This document shows positions 36,218-47,101 of a stretch of DNA of 64,000 nt, piece after piece; the first letter of the stretch is position 1; each line of letters begins with the position of its first letter. Source of the stretch: Methylobacterium amylolyticum (GTDB taxonomy: Bacteria > Pseudomonadota > Alphaproteobacteria > Rhizobiales > Beijerinckiaceae); assembly GCF_030700245.1 (NCBI RefSeq), contig NZ_JAUYZI010000022.1, positions 40,598 to 104,597 of the forward strand, read 5' to 3'. A model generated the notes under the pieces. The model was not told where the DNA came from and did no database searches. It saw nothing but the letters and a program-made list of their open reading frames with translations. Made by a program: the position numbers and the translations under genes.

Positions 36218-36269
36218 CGCGCCACGTCGGGCTCGCGACACGAGGCCGACTCAGCGGTAAGACCGAACG

Positions 36270-37646
36270 TTACGGCAGCGCCCGCACCAAATCCCGGAAC
36301 CGGTCGCCGCGCACCTCGAAGTTGCGGAACTGGTCGTAGGAGGCGCAGGCCGGGGACAGGAGCACCACCGGCTCGGGGGCGCCCGAGGCGGCGGCCCCCG
36401 CGGCGGCCTTCTCCACCGCCACGTCGAGGGTCTCGCAGCGGGTGTAGGGCACCGCGCCGTCGAGCGTCGCGGCGAACGCGTCCGAGGCCGCGCCGATCAG
36501 GTAGGCGTGGGCGACGCGCTCGAAGTAGGGCACCAGCGGGAAGATGCCGCCGTCCTTGGCCTTGCCGCCGAGGATCCAGTGGATGTCGCGGAAGGCGGTC
36601 AAGGCCTTCTCGGTGGAATCGGCGTTCGTCGCCTTGGAATCGTTGACGAACAGCACGGGGCCGCGCCGCCCGACCTCCTCCATCCGGTGCGGCAGGCCGG
36701 GGAAGCTCGCCAGCCCCGCCCGGATGTCTTCGGACTCGATGCCCAGTGCCCTGGCGACGACGACGGCCACCGCCGCGTTCTGCCCGTTGTGGGCGCCGCG
36801 CAGCGACCCGATCCCGGTGATGTCGGCGAGCGGGGTGCCGTCGGCATCGCGGATCACGCCGTCGCGGGCGCTCACAGCCTCGCCCGTCGCCTCGCTCGCC
36901 GCGAGAGGCCCGTGCGGCACGCGGATCCGCACCAGCCCCGCGCCGCGCCGGTCGGCGATGGCGCGGCTCGGGCCGTCGTCCACACCCACGACGGCGAGGC
37001 CGGCACCCCGCACCAGCCGCTCCTTGATGGCGGCGTACTGCTCCAGGGTGCCGTGGCGGTCGAGGTGATCGGGGGTGATGTTCAGGAGCACGCCGACGCT
37101 CGGGTCGAGGCTCGGGCACAGGTCGATCTGGAACGAGGACATCTCGACCACGTGGACGCGGCTCTCGGAGGGCGGCTCCAGCGACAGGATCGCGACGCCG
37201 ATGTTGCCGCCCATCTGCACGTCGCGGCCGGCCGCGCGCAGCAGGTGGGCGATCAGCGCCGTGGTGGTCGACTTGCCGTTGGTGCCGGTGATCGCCACGA
37301 ACGGGGCGCCGGGCGCGCGGGCGCGGCGCTCCCGGCAGAACAGCTCGATGTCGCCGACGATCTCGACGCCGGCACCCTGGGCCAGCCGCACGCTCCAGTG
37401 CGGCTCGGGATGGGTCAGCGGCACGCCGGGGCTGAGGACGAGCGCTTCGAACGACGACCAGTCGGCCTCCCGCAGATCGCCGGTCGGGATGCCCTCGGCG
37501 GCGGCGCGGGCGAGCCCCTCGGCCCCGTCGTCCCAGGCGAGCACGTCGGCGCCGCCGTCCCGCAGCGCCCGGGCGGTGACGAGTCCGGAGCCGCCGAGGC
37601 CGAACAGGGCGACCTTGCGGCCCGCGAAGGTGGTGACGGGGGTCAT
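36270..37646 (-). CDS. murD: UDP-MurNAc-L-Ala--D-Glu ligase
   Basis: This ligase adds D-glutamate to UDP-MurNAc-L-Ala. The 458-residue protein has N-terminal domain [19 protein letters not shown]-loop [29 protein letters not shown] and C-terminal [10 protein letters not shown], the usual Mur ligase order. It follows mraY. The next division gene, ftsW, is displaced by the chemoreceptor/mazEF insertion. Confidence 0.95.
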   Translation of the reverse strand: MTPVTTFAGRKVALFGLGGSGLVTARALRDGGADVLAWDDGAEGLARAAAEGIPTGDLREADWSSFEALVLSPGVPLTHPEPHWSVRLAQGAGVEIVGDIELFCRERRARAPGAPFVAITGTNGKSTTTALIAHLLRAAGRDVQMGGNIGVAILSLEPPSESRVHVVEMSSFQIDLCPSLDPSVGVLLNITPDHLDRHGTLEQYAAIKERLVRGAGLAVVGVDDGPSRAIADRRGAGLVRIRVPHGPLAASEATGEAVSARDGVIRDADGTPLADITGIGSLRGAHNGQNAAVAVVVARALGIESEDIRAGLASFPGLPHRMEEVGRRGPVLFVNDSKATNADSTEKALTAFRDIHWILGGKAKDGGIFPLVPYFERVAHAYLIGAASDAFAATLDGAVPYTRCETLDVAVEKAAAGAAASGAPEPVVLLSPACASYDQFRNFEVRGDRFRDLVRALP

Positions 37647-37689
37647 TCTGGATTCGGGCCTCGGAACCGCACGGTGCGCCGCGTCCCAT

Positions 37690-37810
37690 CCGCGCCCGCA
37701 TCCCGGGGTGCCCGCATCGCGGGCCTCGAAGGCGGGCTCCAGGGATCGCAGGGCCGGCTGGAGGGCTCCTTCGAGGCCTCCGCTTCGTCCGGCACCTCAG
37801 GATGAGGCGG
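37690..37810. repeat. interspersed palindromic repeat between murD and mraY
   Basis: The 240-bp murD-mraY gap holds a sequence of the CCTCATCCTGAGG type (palindrome CCTCA/TGAGG at 37795-37807), with CCTTCGAGGCC-like segments repeated as GGGCCTCGAAGG around 37712 and CTTCGAGGCCTC around 37769. This is a style of repeat common in Methylobacterium and other Rhizobiales intergenic regions. No gene is seen. Confidence 0.55.
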
Positions 37811-37886
37811 TGGATGGGATCGGCCGCGTCTCGCGGCCGCTTCTAGCACGACTTCCGCGCGCCCGCTCGGGCGGCGTGCGCCCCGC

Positions 37887-38972
37887 TCAGCGCAGCTTGA
37901 GCGTGGCGAGGCCGGCGAGCGCCAGGATCACCGCGATGATCCAGAAGCGGATCACCACCTGCGGCTCCTTCCAGCCCTTCTGCTCGAAGTGGTGGTGGAT
38001 CGGCGCCATCCGGAACACGCGCTTGCCGGTGAGCTTGAACGAGGCCACTTGGATGATCACCGACATCATCTCCAGCACGAACAGGCCGCCGACGATCGCC
38101 AGGACGATCTCGTGCTTGGTCGCCACCGCGACGGCGCCCAGCAGGCCGCCGAGCGCCAGCGAGCCGGTGTCGCCCATGAAGACCTGCGCGGGCGGCGCGT
38201 TGAACCACAGGAAGCCGAGGCCCGCCCCGATCACCGCGCCGCAGACCACCGCGAGCTCACCGGTGTCGCGGACGTAGTTCACCTGGAGGTAGCTCGCGGT
38301 GAAGGAGTTGCCGACGAGGTAGGCGATGACGCCGAAGGTGCCGCAGGCGATCATCACCGGCACGATGGCCAGCCCGTCGAGGCCGTCGGTCATGTTCACG
38401 GCGTTGCCGGCGCCGACGATCACGAAGGCGCCGAACAGCGCGTAGAACCAGCCGAGGTTCAGCAGCGCGTCCTTGAACACGGGGAAGGCGAGCTGGTTCT
38501 GGAGGGCGAGGGGCGAGTAGGCGGCGATCGTCACGCAGGCGGCACCGGCGATGGCCGCTTCGAGGAGGAGGCGGAACTTGCCGGAGAAGCCCTTGTGCGA
38601 CTGCTTCGTGACCTTGAGGTAGTCGTCGTAGAAGCCGATCGCCCCGAAGCCCAGCGTCACCGCCAGCGTGATCCAGACGTAGTGGTTGCGCGGGTTGGCC
38701 CAGAGCAGCACCGCGACCATGAAGCCGGCCAGGATCATCAGCCCGCCCATGGTCGGCGTGCCGCGCTTGGTCAGCAGGTGGGTCTGCGGCCCGTCCTCGC
38801 GGATCGGCTGGCCCTTGCCCTGGCGCAGGCGCAGCAGCGAGATGATCCACGGCCCGAACCAGAACACGAACAGGCCCGCCGTGAACAGCGCCCCGCCGGT
38901 GCGGAAGGTGATGTAGCGGAAGACGTTGAGCGGCGTGAAGGTGCTGCTCAGGTCCGAGAGAAGGTACAGCAT
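37887..38972 (-). CDS. mraY: phospho-MurNAc-pentapeptide transferase
   Basis: This integral membrane enzyme transfers phospho-MurNAc-pentapeptide to undecaprenyl phosphate, making lipid I. The 361-residue protein has about ten spans and the motifs [18 protein letters not shown] (catalytic Asp pair), [17 protein letters not shown] and [25 protein letters not shown], the HHH loop, is diagnostic. It lies between murF and murD. Confidence 0.96.
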   Translation of the reverse strand: MLYLLSDLSSTFTPLNVFRYITFRTGGALFTAGLFVFWFGPWIISLLRLRQGKGQPIREDGPQTHLLTKRGTPTMGGLMILAGFMVAVLLWANPRNHYVWITLAVTLGFGAIGFYDDYLKVTKQSHKGFSGKFRLLLEAAIAGAACVTIAAYSPLALQNQLAFPVFKDALLNLGWFYALFGAFVIVGAGNAVNMTDGLDGLAIVPVMIACGTFGVIAYLVGNSFTASYLQVNYVRDTGELAVVCGAVIGAGLGFLWFNAPPAQVFMGDTGSLALGGLLGAVAVATKHEIVLAIVGGLFVLEMMSVIIQVASFKLTGKRVFRMAPIHHHFEQKGWKEPQVVIRFWIIAVILALAGLATLKLR

Positions 38973-39128
38973 CCGGGCGCTCGGCCCCTTTTCTACGCGA
39001 GGACGCGGGTGGCGGCCGGGGCCGCTCGGGGCCGGGTCCGATCGCGCTGCGACAGGACACGGCCCGGCATTCGTGGTCCGGCACGACCGGTCATGCCGGA
39101 CCGGCCTGTGCGGCGGCGCGGGGCGCGC

Positions 39129-40592
39129 TCAGGAGGCGGCCGCGTCGCGCCGCGTCGGGGCGGCGTAGCGGGCTTTGAGCGCCTCGACAATCCGGCCCAT
39201 GCGGCTGCCGTTCGAACCCTTGACCATCACGGCGTCGCCCGGGCGCAGCGCGCGCAGCAGCGGCTCGACGAGCTCGGCGGAGGCGTCGGCGACCGCGCCG
39301 CGCCGGCTCACCGGCAGCGCCTCGAACAGGTTGCGGGTGAGCGGGCCCGCGGCGAAGACAAGGTCGACGCCCGCCGCCTCCACCGCCCCGGCGAGGCCGC
39401 GGTGCAGGTCGGCGGCGGCGGCGCCCAGTTCCAGCATGTCGCCGAGCACGGCGATGCGGCGGCCGCGCGGGCCGGTCTCGATCCCGCCCAGCGTTGCCAG
39501 CGCCGCGCGGACCGAGGCCGGGTTGGCGTTGTAGCTCTCGTCCACGAGCCACGCGGTGCCGCCGGGCAGCTCCAGGGCGGTGCGCTCGCCCCGCCCCACG
39601 GGCGGCTTCAGCGCGGCGAGCGACAGGGCGGCGCGGGCGAGGTCGCCCCCCAGCGCGTGGACGACCGCCAGCACGCCGAGCGAGTTCAGGGCGGTGTGGC
39701 GGCCGGCGGTGCCGAGCTGGTAGGTGACGGGCTGGCCCATCACGGTCGCGTCGACCACCGAGAGGTCGGGGCGCAGCACGATCCGCCCCGCCCGCACGTC
39801 CGCCTCCGGATGCTCGCCGAAGCTGACGATCCGGCCGGCGCGCGAGGCCTGGGCGTGTGCCAGAAGCCTGGCGAAGTGCGGCGTGTCGCGGTTGATGACC
39901 GCCACGCCGCCGGGCTTCAACCCGGCGAAGATCTCGCCCTTGGCGTCGGCGATGGCCGAGAGCGAGGGGAAGTGCTCGATGTGCACGGGTTCGACGGTGA
40001 CGACGAGGGCGACGTCCGGGGTCACCATCCGCGTCAGCGGCAGGATCTCGGCGGCGTGGTTCATGCCGATCTCGAACACGCCGTAGCGGGTGGCCTCCGG
40101 CATCCGCGCCAGGGTGAGCGGCACCCCCCAGTGGTTGTTGTAGGAGGCGGCCGAGGCGTGGGTCGCCCCCTGCCCGGACAGCACGTGGCGCAGGGCCTCC
40201 TTGGTGCCGGTCTTGCCGACCGAGCCGGTCACCGCCACCACCTGCGCGGCCGTGCGGGCGCGGGCGGCGGCTCCGAGCCGGGTCATCGCCGCGAGCACCG
40301 GGTCGGCGCCCTCCCCCGGCACGGCGAGCACCGGGCCGTGGGCGGCGAGATCTTCCGCGCGCGCCTGCGCCACCACCGCCGCGGCGGCGCCCGCGGCGAG
40401 GGCGGCCGGGACGAAGTCGTGGCCGTCGCGCGCGTCGCCGCGGACCGCGAAGAACAGGTCGCCGGGCGCCAGGGTGCGGGTGTCGATCGAGGCGCCGGTC
40501 GCGGATGCGCGCGCGCCGATCAGCCGCCCGCCGGTCGCCGCTTCGAGGGCGTCCGGTGTCCAGAGCGCGGTATCCGCCATCGAGTCCGTCAT
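39129..40592 (-). CDS. murF: UDP-MurNAc-tripeptide--D-Ala-D-Ala ligase
   Basis: This ligase attaches the D-Ala-D-Ala dipeptide, the last cytoplasmic precursor step. The 487-residue protein has P-loop VTGSVGKTGTKEALRHVL (GSVGKT is typical of MurF), YNNHWGVPLTL, VEPVHIEHF and VLGDMLELG. I chose ATG 40592; ATG 40580 would be four residues shorter. D-Ala-D-Ala must be supplied by a ligase encoded outside this window. Confidence 0.94.
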   Translation of the reverse strand: MTDSMADTALWTPDALEAATGGRLIGARASATGASIDTRTLAPGDLFFAVRGDARDGHDFVPAALAAGAAAAVVAQARAEDLAAHGPVLAVPGEGADPVLAAMTRLGAAARARTAAQVVAVTGSVGKTGTKEALRHVLSGQGATHASAASYNNHWGVPLTLARMPEATRYGVFEIGMNHAAEILPLTRMVTPDVALVVTVEPVHIEHFPSLSAIADAKGEIFAGLKPGGVAVINRDTPHFARLLAHAQASRAGRIVSFGEHPEADVRAGRIVLRPDLSVVDATVMGQPVTYQLGTAGRHTALNSLGVLAVVHALGGDLARAALSLAALKPPVGRGERTALELPGGTAWLVDESYNANPASVRAALATLGGIETGPRGRRIAVLGDMLELGAAAADLHRGLAGAVEAAGVDLVFAAGPLTRNLFEALPVSRRGAVADASAELVEPLLRALRPGDAVMVKGSNGSRMGRIVEALKARYAAPTRRDAAAS

Positions 40593-40638
40593 GTCGCGTT
40601 CCGATCGATGTCCGCGCATCCTGTGCCCGGCCGGACCA

Positions 40639-42099
40639 TCAGGGCCCGACCTCCGAGATCGCGGCGCGCAGCACCGCGTGGTCCGAGAACGGCAGGACCC
40701 GATCCCCCACGATCTGGCCGGTTTCATGGCCCTTGCCGGCCACGACCAGCACGTCGCCGGGCGCCAGCCCCTGCACGGCGGCGCGGATCGCCTCGGCCCG
40801 GTCGCCGATCTCCTCGGCGCCCGGGGCCGCCTCGCGGATCGCCCGGCGGATGCTGGCCGGCTCCTCGGTGCGCGGGTTGTCGTCGGTGACGATCACCCGG
40901 TCGGCGAGCCGCGCGGCGATCGCCCCCATCAGCGGGCGCTTGCCGCGGTCGCGGTCGCCGCCGCAGCCGAACACGGCGACGAGGCGCCCGGTCGCGAACG
41001 GGCGCAGCGCCGTGAGCACGCTCTCCAGCGCCTCCGGCTTGTGGGCGTAGTCCACGAGGCACAGGGCCCCGCGCACCTCGCCGACCCGCTCCATCCGGCC
41101 CGGAACGCCGGTGAGATGGTCGAGGGCCGCGAACACACCGTCCGGGGCGGCGGCGCCGGCGGGTGCGGCGAGGGCGAGGCCCGCCGCGACCAGTGCGTTC
41201 TCGACCTGGAAGGCGCCGACCAGCGGCAGGCGGACGGTCCGGACGCTGTCGTCCGCGCTGGCGAGCGTGAGGGTCTGCGCGAAGCCCTCGGTGCGGGCAT
41301 CCACGAGCCGGATGTCCCGGCCGGCGCGGCCGGTGGTCCGGACCGGCCGGCCCGCACCCTCGGCGACGGCGATCACCCGGTCCGAGAAGGCGCCGTCGGC
41401 GTTGACGACGGCCGGGCAGCCCGGGGGCAGCAGATCGGTGAAAAGGCGAAGTTTGGCCGCGAGATACTCCTCGATGCTCGCGTGGTAGTCGAGGTGGTCG
41501 CGGCCGAGATTGGTGAAGCCCGCCGCGGCGAGCCGCACCCCGTCGAGGCGGCGCTGCTCGATCCCGTGCGAGGAGGCCTCCATCGCGAGTTCGGTGATCC
41601 CGTCGTCGGCGAGCCGGGCCAGCGTCTCGTGCAGCGTGACCGGGTCGGGGGTGGTGAGCGAGCCGTACTGCGCGCCCCGGTCGGTCACGATCCCGACCGT
41701 GCCGAGGCTCGCGGCGTCTCGACCGAGTCGCGAGAAGATCTGGCGGACGAAGTCGGCGACCGAGCTCTTGCCCGCGGTGCCGGTGACGGCCACCACGGTC
41801 CCGGGCTGGCGCCCCGCGAGGGCGGCGGCCGCGCGCGCCAGCGCCCGGCGGGCATCCGCGACGGCGATCCAGGCGGTCCCCTCGGGCAGGTCGGTGGGGC
41901 GCGCGCCCTCTCCGGCCACCGCCACCGCGCCGGCGCCGGCCGCCTGCGCGGCGAACAGGCGCCCGTCGGCCCGGGTGCCCGGCACGGCCACGAACACGCC
42001 GCCCGGCACGACCCGGCGGCTGTCGGCGGTCAGCCCGGCGACCGGCAGATCCGCGGCCGGTCCGTCGATCTCCGGGAAGAGGGTGCCGAGCCGGGTCAC
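40639..42099 (-). CDS. murE: UDP-MurNAc-tripeptide synthetase (meso-DAP adding)
   Basis: This ligase adds meso-diaminopimelate to UDP-MurNAc-L-Ala-D-Glu. The 486-residue protein has P-loop VTGTAGKSSVADFVRQI (with AGKSS in place of the common NGKTS), MEASSHGIEQRRLDG and the substrate-selecting DNPR motif in VTDDNPRTEEPASIR, which points to meso-DAP and not Lys. The start overlaps the ftsI stop by 4 bp (ATGA). Confidence 0.94.
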   Translation of the reverse strand: MTRLGTLFPEIDGPAADLPVAGLTADSRRVVPGGVFVAVPGTRADGRLFAAQAAGAGAVAVAGEGARPTDLPEGTAWIAVADARRALARAAAALAGRQPGTVVAVTGTAGKSSVADFVRQIFSRLGRDAASLGTVGIVTDRGAQYGSLTTPDPVTLHETLARLADDGITELAMEASSHGIEQRRLDGVRLAAAGFTNLGRDHLDYHASIEEYLAAKLRLFTDLLPPGCPAVVNADGAFSDRVIAVAEGAGRPVRTTGRAGRDIRLVDARTEGFAQTLTLASADDSVRTVRLPLVGAFQVENALVAAGLALAAPAGAAAPDGVFAALDHLTGVPGRMERVGEVRGALCLVDYAHKPEALESVLTALRPFATGRLVAVFGCGGDRDRGKRPLMGAIAARLADRVIVTDDNPRTEEPASIRRAIREAAPGAEEIGDRAEAIRAAVQGLAPGDVLVVAGKGHETGQIVGDRVLPFSDHAVLRAAISEVGP

Positions 42100-44084
42100 G
42101 GGCCGCCCAACTGGTTGACGTGGTAGGCGTTGAGCTTGACCATCAGCGGGAACGGCCGGACCGGCGGCTCGAATTGCGGCGGCAGGCCGAGGATCGGCGC
42201 GACGCGCTCGATCACCTTGCCGGTGACCACGCCCGAGTTCCAGGCGGCGGTGGCGTAGCCGCCCGATTCCGGCAGGCCCTGCGGCTCGTCCATGATGGTC
42301 ACGAACAGGTACTTCGGGTCGTTCATCGGCGCCGCCGCCATGAAGGTCGTGAACAGCCGGTTCTTGTTGTAGCGGCCGCCGATCACCTTCTCGGCGGTGC
42401 CGGTCTTGCCGCCGACGAAGTAGTACGGCACCGACGCCTTCTTGGCCGAGCCCTCGGCGGCGTTGAGCCGCATGATGTAGCGCATCGCCTCCGAGGTCTG
42501 GGGCGACAGCACGCGGGTCGCGTGGGCGCGCACGTCGTCCGCGCTGGCCTTCAGGAAGGTCGGGGTGATCAGCTCGCCGCCGTTGACGATGGCGCCGACC
42601 GCCGCCGCCGCCTGGAGCGGGGCCACCGCGATGCCGTGGCCGAAGGCGATGGTGATGGTGTTGATCTCGGTCCAGCGCTGGGGGACGATCGGCGCGGCCG
42701 ATTCCGGCAATTCGGTGCGCAGGCGGTCGGTCAGGCCCATCCTCTTCAGGAAGGCCTTGTGGCCGGGCACGCCGACGCCGAGCGCCATCTTGGCCGAGCC
42801 GATGTTGGAGGAGTGGGTGAACACCTCCGGCATGGTGATGACCCGGTTGGTACCGTGGTACTCGTGGATCTTCTGCCGGCCCCAGTTCAGCACGCCGCCG
42901 CGGGTGTCGAACGTCGAGTTGACGTTGTACTTGCCGGAATCGAGCGCCATGGCGAGCGTCATCGCCTTGAAGGTCGAGCCCATCTCGTAGACGCCGACGT
43001 TCATGCGGTTGATGCGGTCGGGGGAGAGGGCGTCCTTCGGGTCGTTCGGGTCGAAGTCGGGCATCGAGACGAGGGCGATCACCTCGCCGGTCCGCACGTC
43101 GAGGATCATCGAGGCGCCGGCCTTGGCCTTGAAGTGCTCGATGCCCTTGGCGAGCTCGTCGCGCACCGCGAACTGGGCGCGCAGGTCGAGGGAGAGCTGG
43201 ACCGGCTTCAGGTCGGCCTGCTTGGCGACCAAACCGGCGCTGTTAAGCGCCTGGAGCCCGGTCGAGTCGATGTACTTCTCGATGCCGGCGATGCCGACGC
43301 CGTCGAGGTTGGTCGCGCCGAGGATGTGGGCGGCGGCGAAGCCGTTCGGGTAGACGCGCTTGTGGTCGGGCAGGAAGCCGATGCCGGGGATGCCGAGCCG
43401 GTGGACCTCGGCCTGCTGCTTCGGGGTCAGCTCGCGCTTCACCCACACGAAGCCGACGCCCTTCTTGCCGGGCTTCTGGGTCAGCTTCGTGCGCAGCTCC
43501 GAGGCGTTCAGCTCGGGCAGGACGGCGGTGAGCAGCTCCACCGCCTCGTCCTTGTCGTAGATGTTGCCGGGCTCGGCGAAGACCGAGACGGTGCGGATGT
43601 CGGTGGCGAGGATCTCGCCGTTGCGGTCGACGATGTCCGGGCGGAAGGCGGTGGAGGCGGTCGCCGCCGCCCGGTGCTCCTGGCTCGGGGGCTCGCCGAA
43701 GATCGCGGTCATCAGGAGCTTGGTCGAGATCGCCCCGAACACGCCGACGAAGGCGAGGCCGACCAGCGCGACCCGCATGTGCGAGCGCTCGATCGCCAGC
43801 CGGAACATGTCCCGCAGGAGCCGCCGCAGCCGGGCGGCCCGGGGCTCGGCCGGGGCCACCTGCTCGGCGGCGCGCAGCAGGGCGGCGGCCTCCGCCGCGG
43901 TCACCGCGCCGTCGGCCGCGTGCAGGGCGATCCCGTCCGGATCGTCCGCCGCGCGCGCGAGCGCGACGGGCGCCTGATCGAGCGCCCCGTGCGCCGCGGT
44001 GTGCGACGCCTCGTCGAACGCCGGGTCGGCGGATCCCGGCCCGGCGTCGGGCCGGTCCCACGGCTCTCTGTCGTGTGCGCGCAC
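42096..44084 (-). CDS. ftsI: septal transpeptidase FtsI (PBP3)
   Basis: This class B penicillin-binding protein cross-links septal peptidoglycan with FtsW. The 662-residue protein has a long acidic cytoplasmic N-terminus (about 100 residues, longer than in E. coli), one membrane span near 105-125 (VALVGLAFVGVFGAIS), a pedestal domain, then the transpeptidase domain. The active-site serine is in GSTFKAM (Ser370, Lys373), followed by SSN in HSSNIGS and KTGT in GGKTGTAEKV. It follows ftsL by 6 bp. Confidence 0.95.
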   Translation of the reverse strand: MRAHDREPWDRPDAGPGSADPAFDEASHTAAHGALDQAPVALARAADDPDGIALHAADGAVTAAEAAALLRAAEQVAPAEPRAARLRRLLRDMFRLAIERSHMRVALVGLAFVGVFGAISTKLLMTAIFGEPPSQEHRAAATASTAFRPDIVDRNGEILATDIRTVSVFAEPGNIYDKDEAVELLTAVLPELNASELRTKLTQKPGKKGVGFVWVKRELTPKQQAEVHRLGIPGIGFLPDHKRVYPNGFAAAHILGATNLDGVGIAGIEKYIDSTGLQALNSAGLVAKQADLKPVQLSLDLRAQFAVRDELAKGIEHFKAKAGASMILDVRTGEVIALVSMPDFDPNDPKDALSPDRINRMNVGVYEMGSTFKAMTLAMALDSGKYNVNSTFDTRGGVLNWGRQKIHEYHGTNRVITMPEVFTHSSNIGSAKMALGVGVPGHKAFLKRMGLTDRLRTELPESAAPIVPQRWTEINTITIAFGHGIAVAPLQAAAAVGAIVNGGELITPTFLKASADDVRAHATRVLSPQTSEAMRYIMRLNAAEGSAKKASVPYYFVGGKTGTAEKVIGGRYNKNRLFTTFMAAAPMNDPKYLFVTIMDEPQGLPESGGYATAAWNSGVVTGKVIERVAPILGLPPQFEPPVRPFPLMVKLNAYHVNQLGGP

Positions 44085-44090
44085 GGGCGG

Positions 44091-44501
44091 CTACCTCGAA
44101 GCGGTCGGGGTGCGGGTCGTCGTGACGGTGCGGGTGACCGAGCCGGTGGTGCGCGGCTCGGGCGTGCCCTTCTCCTTGGGCGTCGCGGTGGCCGCGAGCA
44201 GGCGGCCGATCTCGTCGCCGCGCTCCTGCCGCGCGGGCAGGTCGGCGAGCCGCCCGAGATGGGCGATCCCGATCGGCTCCAGGGCGAGGTGCTTCTCCAC
44301 CGCCGCCTGGAGGCGGTCCGGACGGGTCAGGAGCTGCCACTCGGCGCGCAGGACGGCGATGGCCTGCCGCTCCTTGTGGAGCGCCGCCCGGAGCTTCGAC
44401 ACCTGGCCGCCCTGGTAGAGCGTGTCGTACTTGATCGAGTAGGCGTAGACCGCCGAGGCCACGAGGCCGGCGATCGCCAGCAGGTTGAGCAGGCGGATCA
44501 T
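44091..44501 (-). CDS. ftsL: FtsL-like cell division protein
   Basis: This 136-residue bitopic protein has one N-terminal span (residues 1-21, [20 protein letters not shown]) and a periplasmic coiled coil ([20 protein letters not shown]). The position between rsmH and ftsI and this topology are those of FtsL, which joins FtsQ and FtsB in the divisome. Sequence conservation in FtsL is poor, so synteny carries the call. A Thr-rich tail follows the coil. The start overlaps the rsmH stop (ATGA). Confidence 0.82.
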   Translation of the reverse strand: MIRLLNLLAIAGLVASAVYAYSIKYDTLYQGGQVSKLRAALHKERQAIAVLRAEWQLLTRPDRLQAAVEKHLALEPIGIAHLGRLADLPARQERGDEIGRLLAATATPKEKGTPEPRTTGSVTRTVTTTRTPTASR

Positions 44502-45568
44502 CGGCGCGGGCCTCCGCGGGGGGCCTCGGGCAGGCTGGCCAGCGCCTGGATTGCCGTCAGCGGCGGCGGTGCCGGCGCGTCGGTGCGCACGGCGGCGCGC
44601 AGCTTGGCCGAGCGGGCCCGGGGATTGCGCGCCACCTCCGCCTCGCCCGGCAGGACCGGGCCCTTGGTCACGGGACGGAAGCTGCACACCGCCTCGACCG
44701 GCGCGCCCGGCAGGTGGCGCGAGCCGCCGCCGCCGCGGCCGCTTCGAGCGGCGAAGAACTGCTTGACGATCCGGTCCTCCAGCGAGTGGAACGTCACCAC
44801 CGCGAGGCGACCGCCCGGCGCCAGCGCGCGCTCGGCGGCGTGCAGGGCCCGCACCAGCTCGCCGAGTTCGTCGTTGACCGCGATCCGCAGGCCCTGGAAG
44901 GTCCGCGTCGCCGGGTGGACGTGGCTGCCGGGCTCCGCCCGCACCACCCCGGCCACCAGCGCGGCGAGTTCCGCGGTGGTCTCGATCCGCCCGCGGCGGC
45001 GCGCCTCGTGGATCGCCCGCGCCACGGCGCGCGACCGGCGCTCCTCGCCGTAATGGTAGATGATGTCGGCGAGTGCCGCCTCGTCGGCGCCGTTGACGAG
45101 GTCGGCGGCGCTCGGCCCCTCCCCGCCCATGCGCATGTCGAGGGGGCCGTCGGCCCGGAACGAGAAGCCGCGCTCGGGCGTGTCGAGCTGCATCGAGGAG
45201 ACGCCGATATCGAGCACGACGCGGTTGGCCGGCGGCGCGCCGGTCCCGGCCCGGTGGGCCTCCACGTGGGCGTCGAGATCGCCGAACCGGCCCGGGACGA
45301 GGTGCAGGCGCCCATTGGACTCGGCGGCGAGCGCCTGCCCGCGGTCGATCGCCGACGGGTCGCGGTCGATCGCGAGCACGCTCAGGTCCGGCTCGGCGGC
45401 GAGCAGCGCCCGCGTGTAGCCGCCCGCGCCGAAGGTGCCGTCGACCGCCAGCCGCGCGCCCGCGGGGGCGAGCGCCTCGATCACCTCGGCGAGCAGGACG
45501 GGGATGTGGGGCTCGCCCGGCCGCGGTCCGGCGGGGACCGTCCCGGGTGCGGGGCGGCGACGGGTCAT
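44498..45568 (-). CDS. rsmH: 16S rRNA (cytosine-1402-N4)-methyltransferase
   Basis: This SAM-dependent enzyme methylates N4 of C1402 in 16S rRNA (formerly MraW). The 356-residue protein has [13 protein letters not shown], the SAM loop [15 protein letters not shown] and the signature [20 protein letters not shown] in part. [15 protein letters not shown] and [15 protein letters not shown] follow, all diagnostic. It is the first dcw gene here; the usual mraZ upstream is missing. Confidence 0.95.
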   Translation of the reverse strand: MTRRRPAPGTVPAGPRPGEPHIPVLLAEVIEALAPAGARLAVDGTFGAGGYTRALLAAEPDLSVLAIDRDPSAIDRGQALAAESNGRLHLVPGRFGDLDAHVEAHRAGTGAPPANRVVLDIGVSSMQLDTPERGFSFRADGPLDMRMGGEGPSAADLVNGADEAALADIIYHYGEERRSRAVARAIHEARRRGRIETTAELAALVAGVVRAEPGSHVHPATRTFQGLRIAVNDELGELVRALHAAERALAPGGRLAVVTFHSLEDRIVKQFFAARSGRGGGGSRHLPGAPVEAVCSFRPVTKGPVLPGEAEVARNPRARSAKLRAAVRTDAPAPPPLTAIQALASLPEAPRGGPRR

Positions 45569-45961
45569 GCCCGCGCGTCCCGGGCGCCGACGCGATGGGC
45601 GGTCCACCGGCCCGCCGGCCGGATGCGGATGCGTGGCGCGATGGATCTCATGCTGCCCAGAGCCCGGCCGCGCGCGGGCGGCCCGCGTGAGGGGAGCGGC
45701 GACGGAGCGCGCGAGACGCCGCGCACGGGCGGGACCCGCGGGGCCGGGGGTCGCGCCCGGCGATCCGATACACGCCGCGGACGGGAGGATGCCGGGTATC
45801 ATGGGCCTCGGAGGGTCGTCAACGCGTGGGGGCGAGCCCGCGCCGCGTGCCGATCTGAACCCGGCAAGGTTAACCGATGGTGTGCGGCCGATGAGATTCC
45901 GCCCGGGCCCGCCGACAGGGCACAAGCCCGCAGGTCCTTGAGGGCGCGAGGGAATTCGGGC
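45569..45961. other. gene-free stretch between rnpB and rsmH
   Basis: No gene is supported in about 390 bp. In many bacteria mraZ lies directly before rsmH; no frame here resembles it. The stretch presumably carries the dcw promoter. A single GTTAAC occurs near 45870. Confidence 0.5.
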
Positions 45962-46378
<417 letters not shown>

Positions 46379-46417
46379 GCGGGGCAATGCGCCCTCCCCG
46401 CCCCGACCGTCAAGCGG

Positions 46418-46858
46418 CTACCACGTGCCGGTGTTCTCCATCGAGGTCCAGGGCTCCTGCGGCGGCTTGGCGCCGCCCTTCTGCAGGATCTCGATCGAGA
46501 TCCCGTCCGGCGACTTCACGAAGGCCATGTAGCCGTCCCGCGGCGGCCGGTTGATGGTCACGCCCGCCTCCTTCAGCTTGGCGCAGAAGGCGTAGATGTC
46601 GTCGACCTGATAGGCGAGGTGCCCGAAGTTGCGCCCGCCCCCGTAGGTCTCGGGGTCCCAGTTGTAGGTCAGTTCGAGCAACGGCGACTTCGTCTGCGCG
46701 GCGCGGTCGGCGTCGCCGGGCGCGGCGAGGAACACGAGGGTGAAGCGGCCCTTCTCGTTCTCGACGCGGCGCACCTCCGTCAGCCCGAAGGTGTCGACGT
46801 AGAAGGCGAGCGCCCGGTCGAGGTCGGCGACGCGCACCATCGTGTGCAGGAATTCCAT
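46418..46858 (-). CDS. gloA: lactoylglutathione lyase (glyoxalase I)
   Basis: This enzyme converts the methylglyoxal-glutathione hemithioacetal to S-lactoylglutathione. The 146-residue VOC-fold protein has the four metal ligands at expected places: His5 in [10 protein letters not shown], Glu in LLELTYNW, His in [10 protein letters not shown] and Glu in [25 protein letters not shown] is typical. The C-terminal extension [15 protein letters not shown] is common in Rhizobiales. It is followed by rnpB. Confidence 0.94.
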   Translation of the reverse strand: MEFLHTMVRVADLDRALAFYVDTFGLTEVRRVENEKGRFTLVFLAAPGDADRAAQTKSPLLELTYNWDPETYGGGRNFGHLAYQVDDIYAFCAKLKEAGVTINRPPRDGYMAFVKSPDGISIEILQKGGAKPPQEPWTSMENTGTW

Positions 46859-47101
46859 CTTGGCGCTATCCTATTGTGACGGTTCGTGATTTTGGCGGCC
46901 CTGGCGAGACGCCGGCACGCTCGCCCCGGCGAGGCGTCAGCGCGAGTCGGGCGGCCGATCCCCGCGATAGCTAGCGTCGGCCGGTGCGGAAGGTAGGCCG
47001 GATGTCCGAGCCGGCGGGCGTCGCCGTCCGCGTCTCGGCCCCGTCGCACGCGACGGTCGGGTGCCCGCGGCGCGGCGAGACGAACGCGGTCCGGGCGCGG
47101 A

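Noticed and set aside
37989..45053. Long plus-strand frames (641-977 codons) over murE, murF, mraY and ftsI
   Set aside because: They run antisense to well-conserved Mur and Fts proteins, with His/Gly/Val-rich composition typical of reverse-strand shadows.
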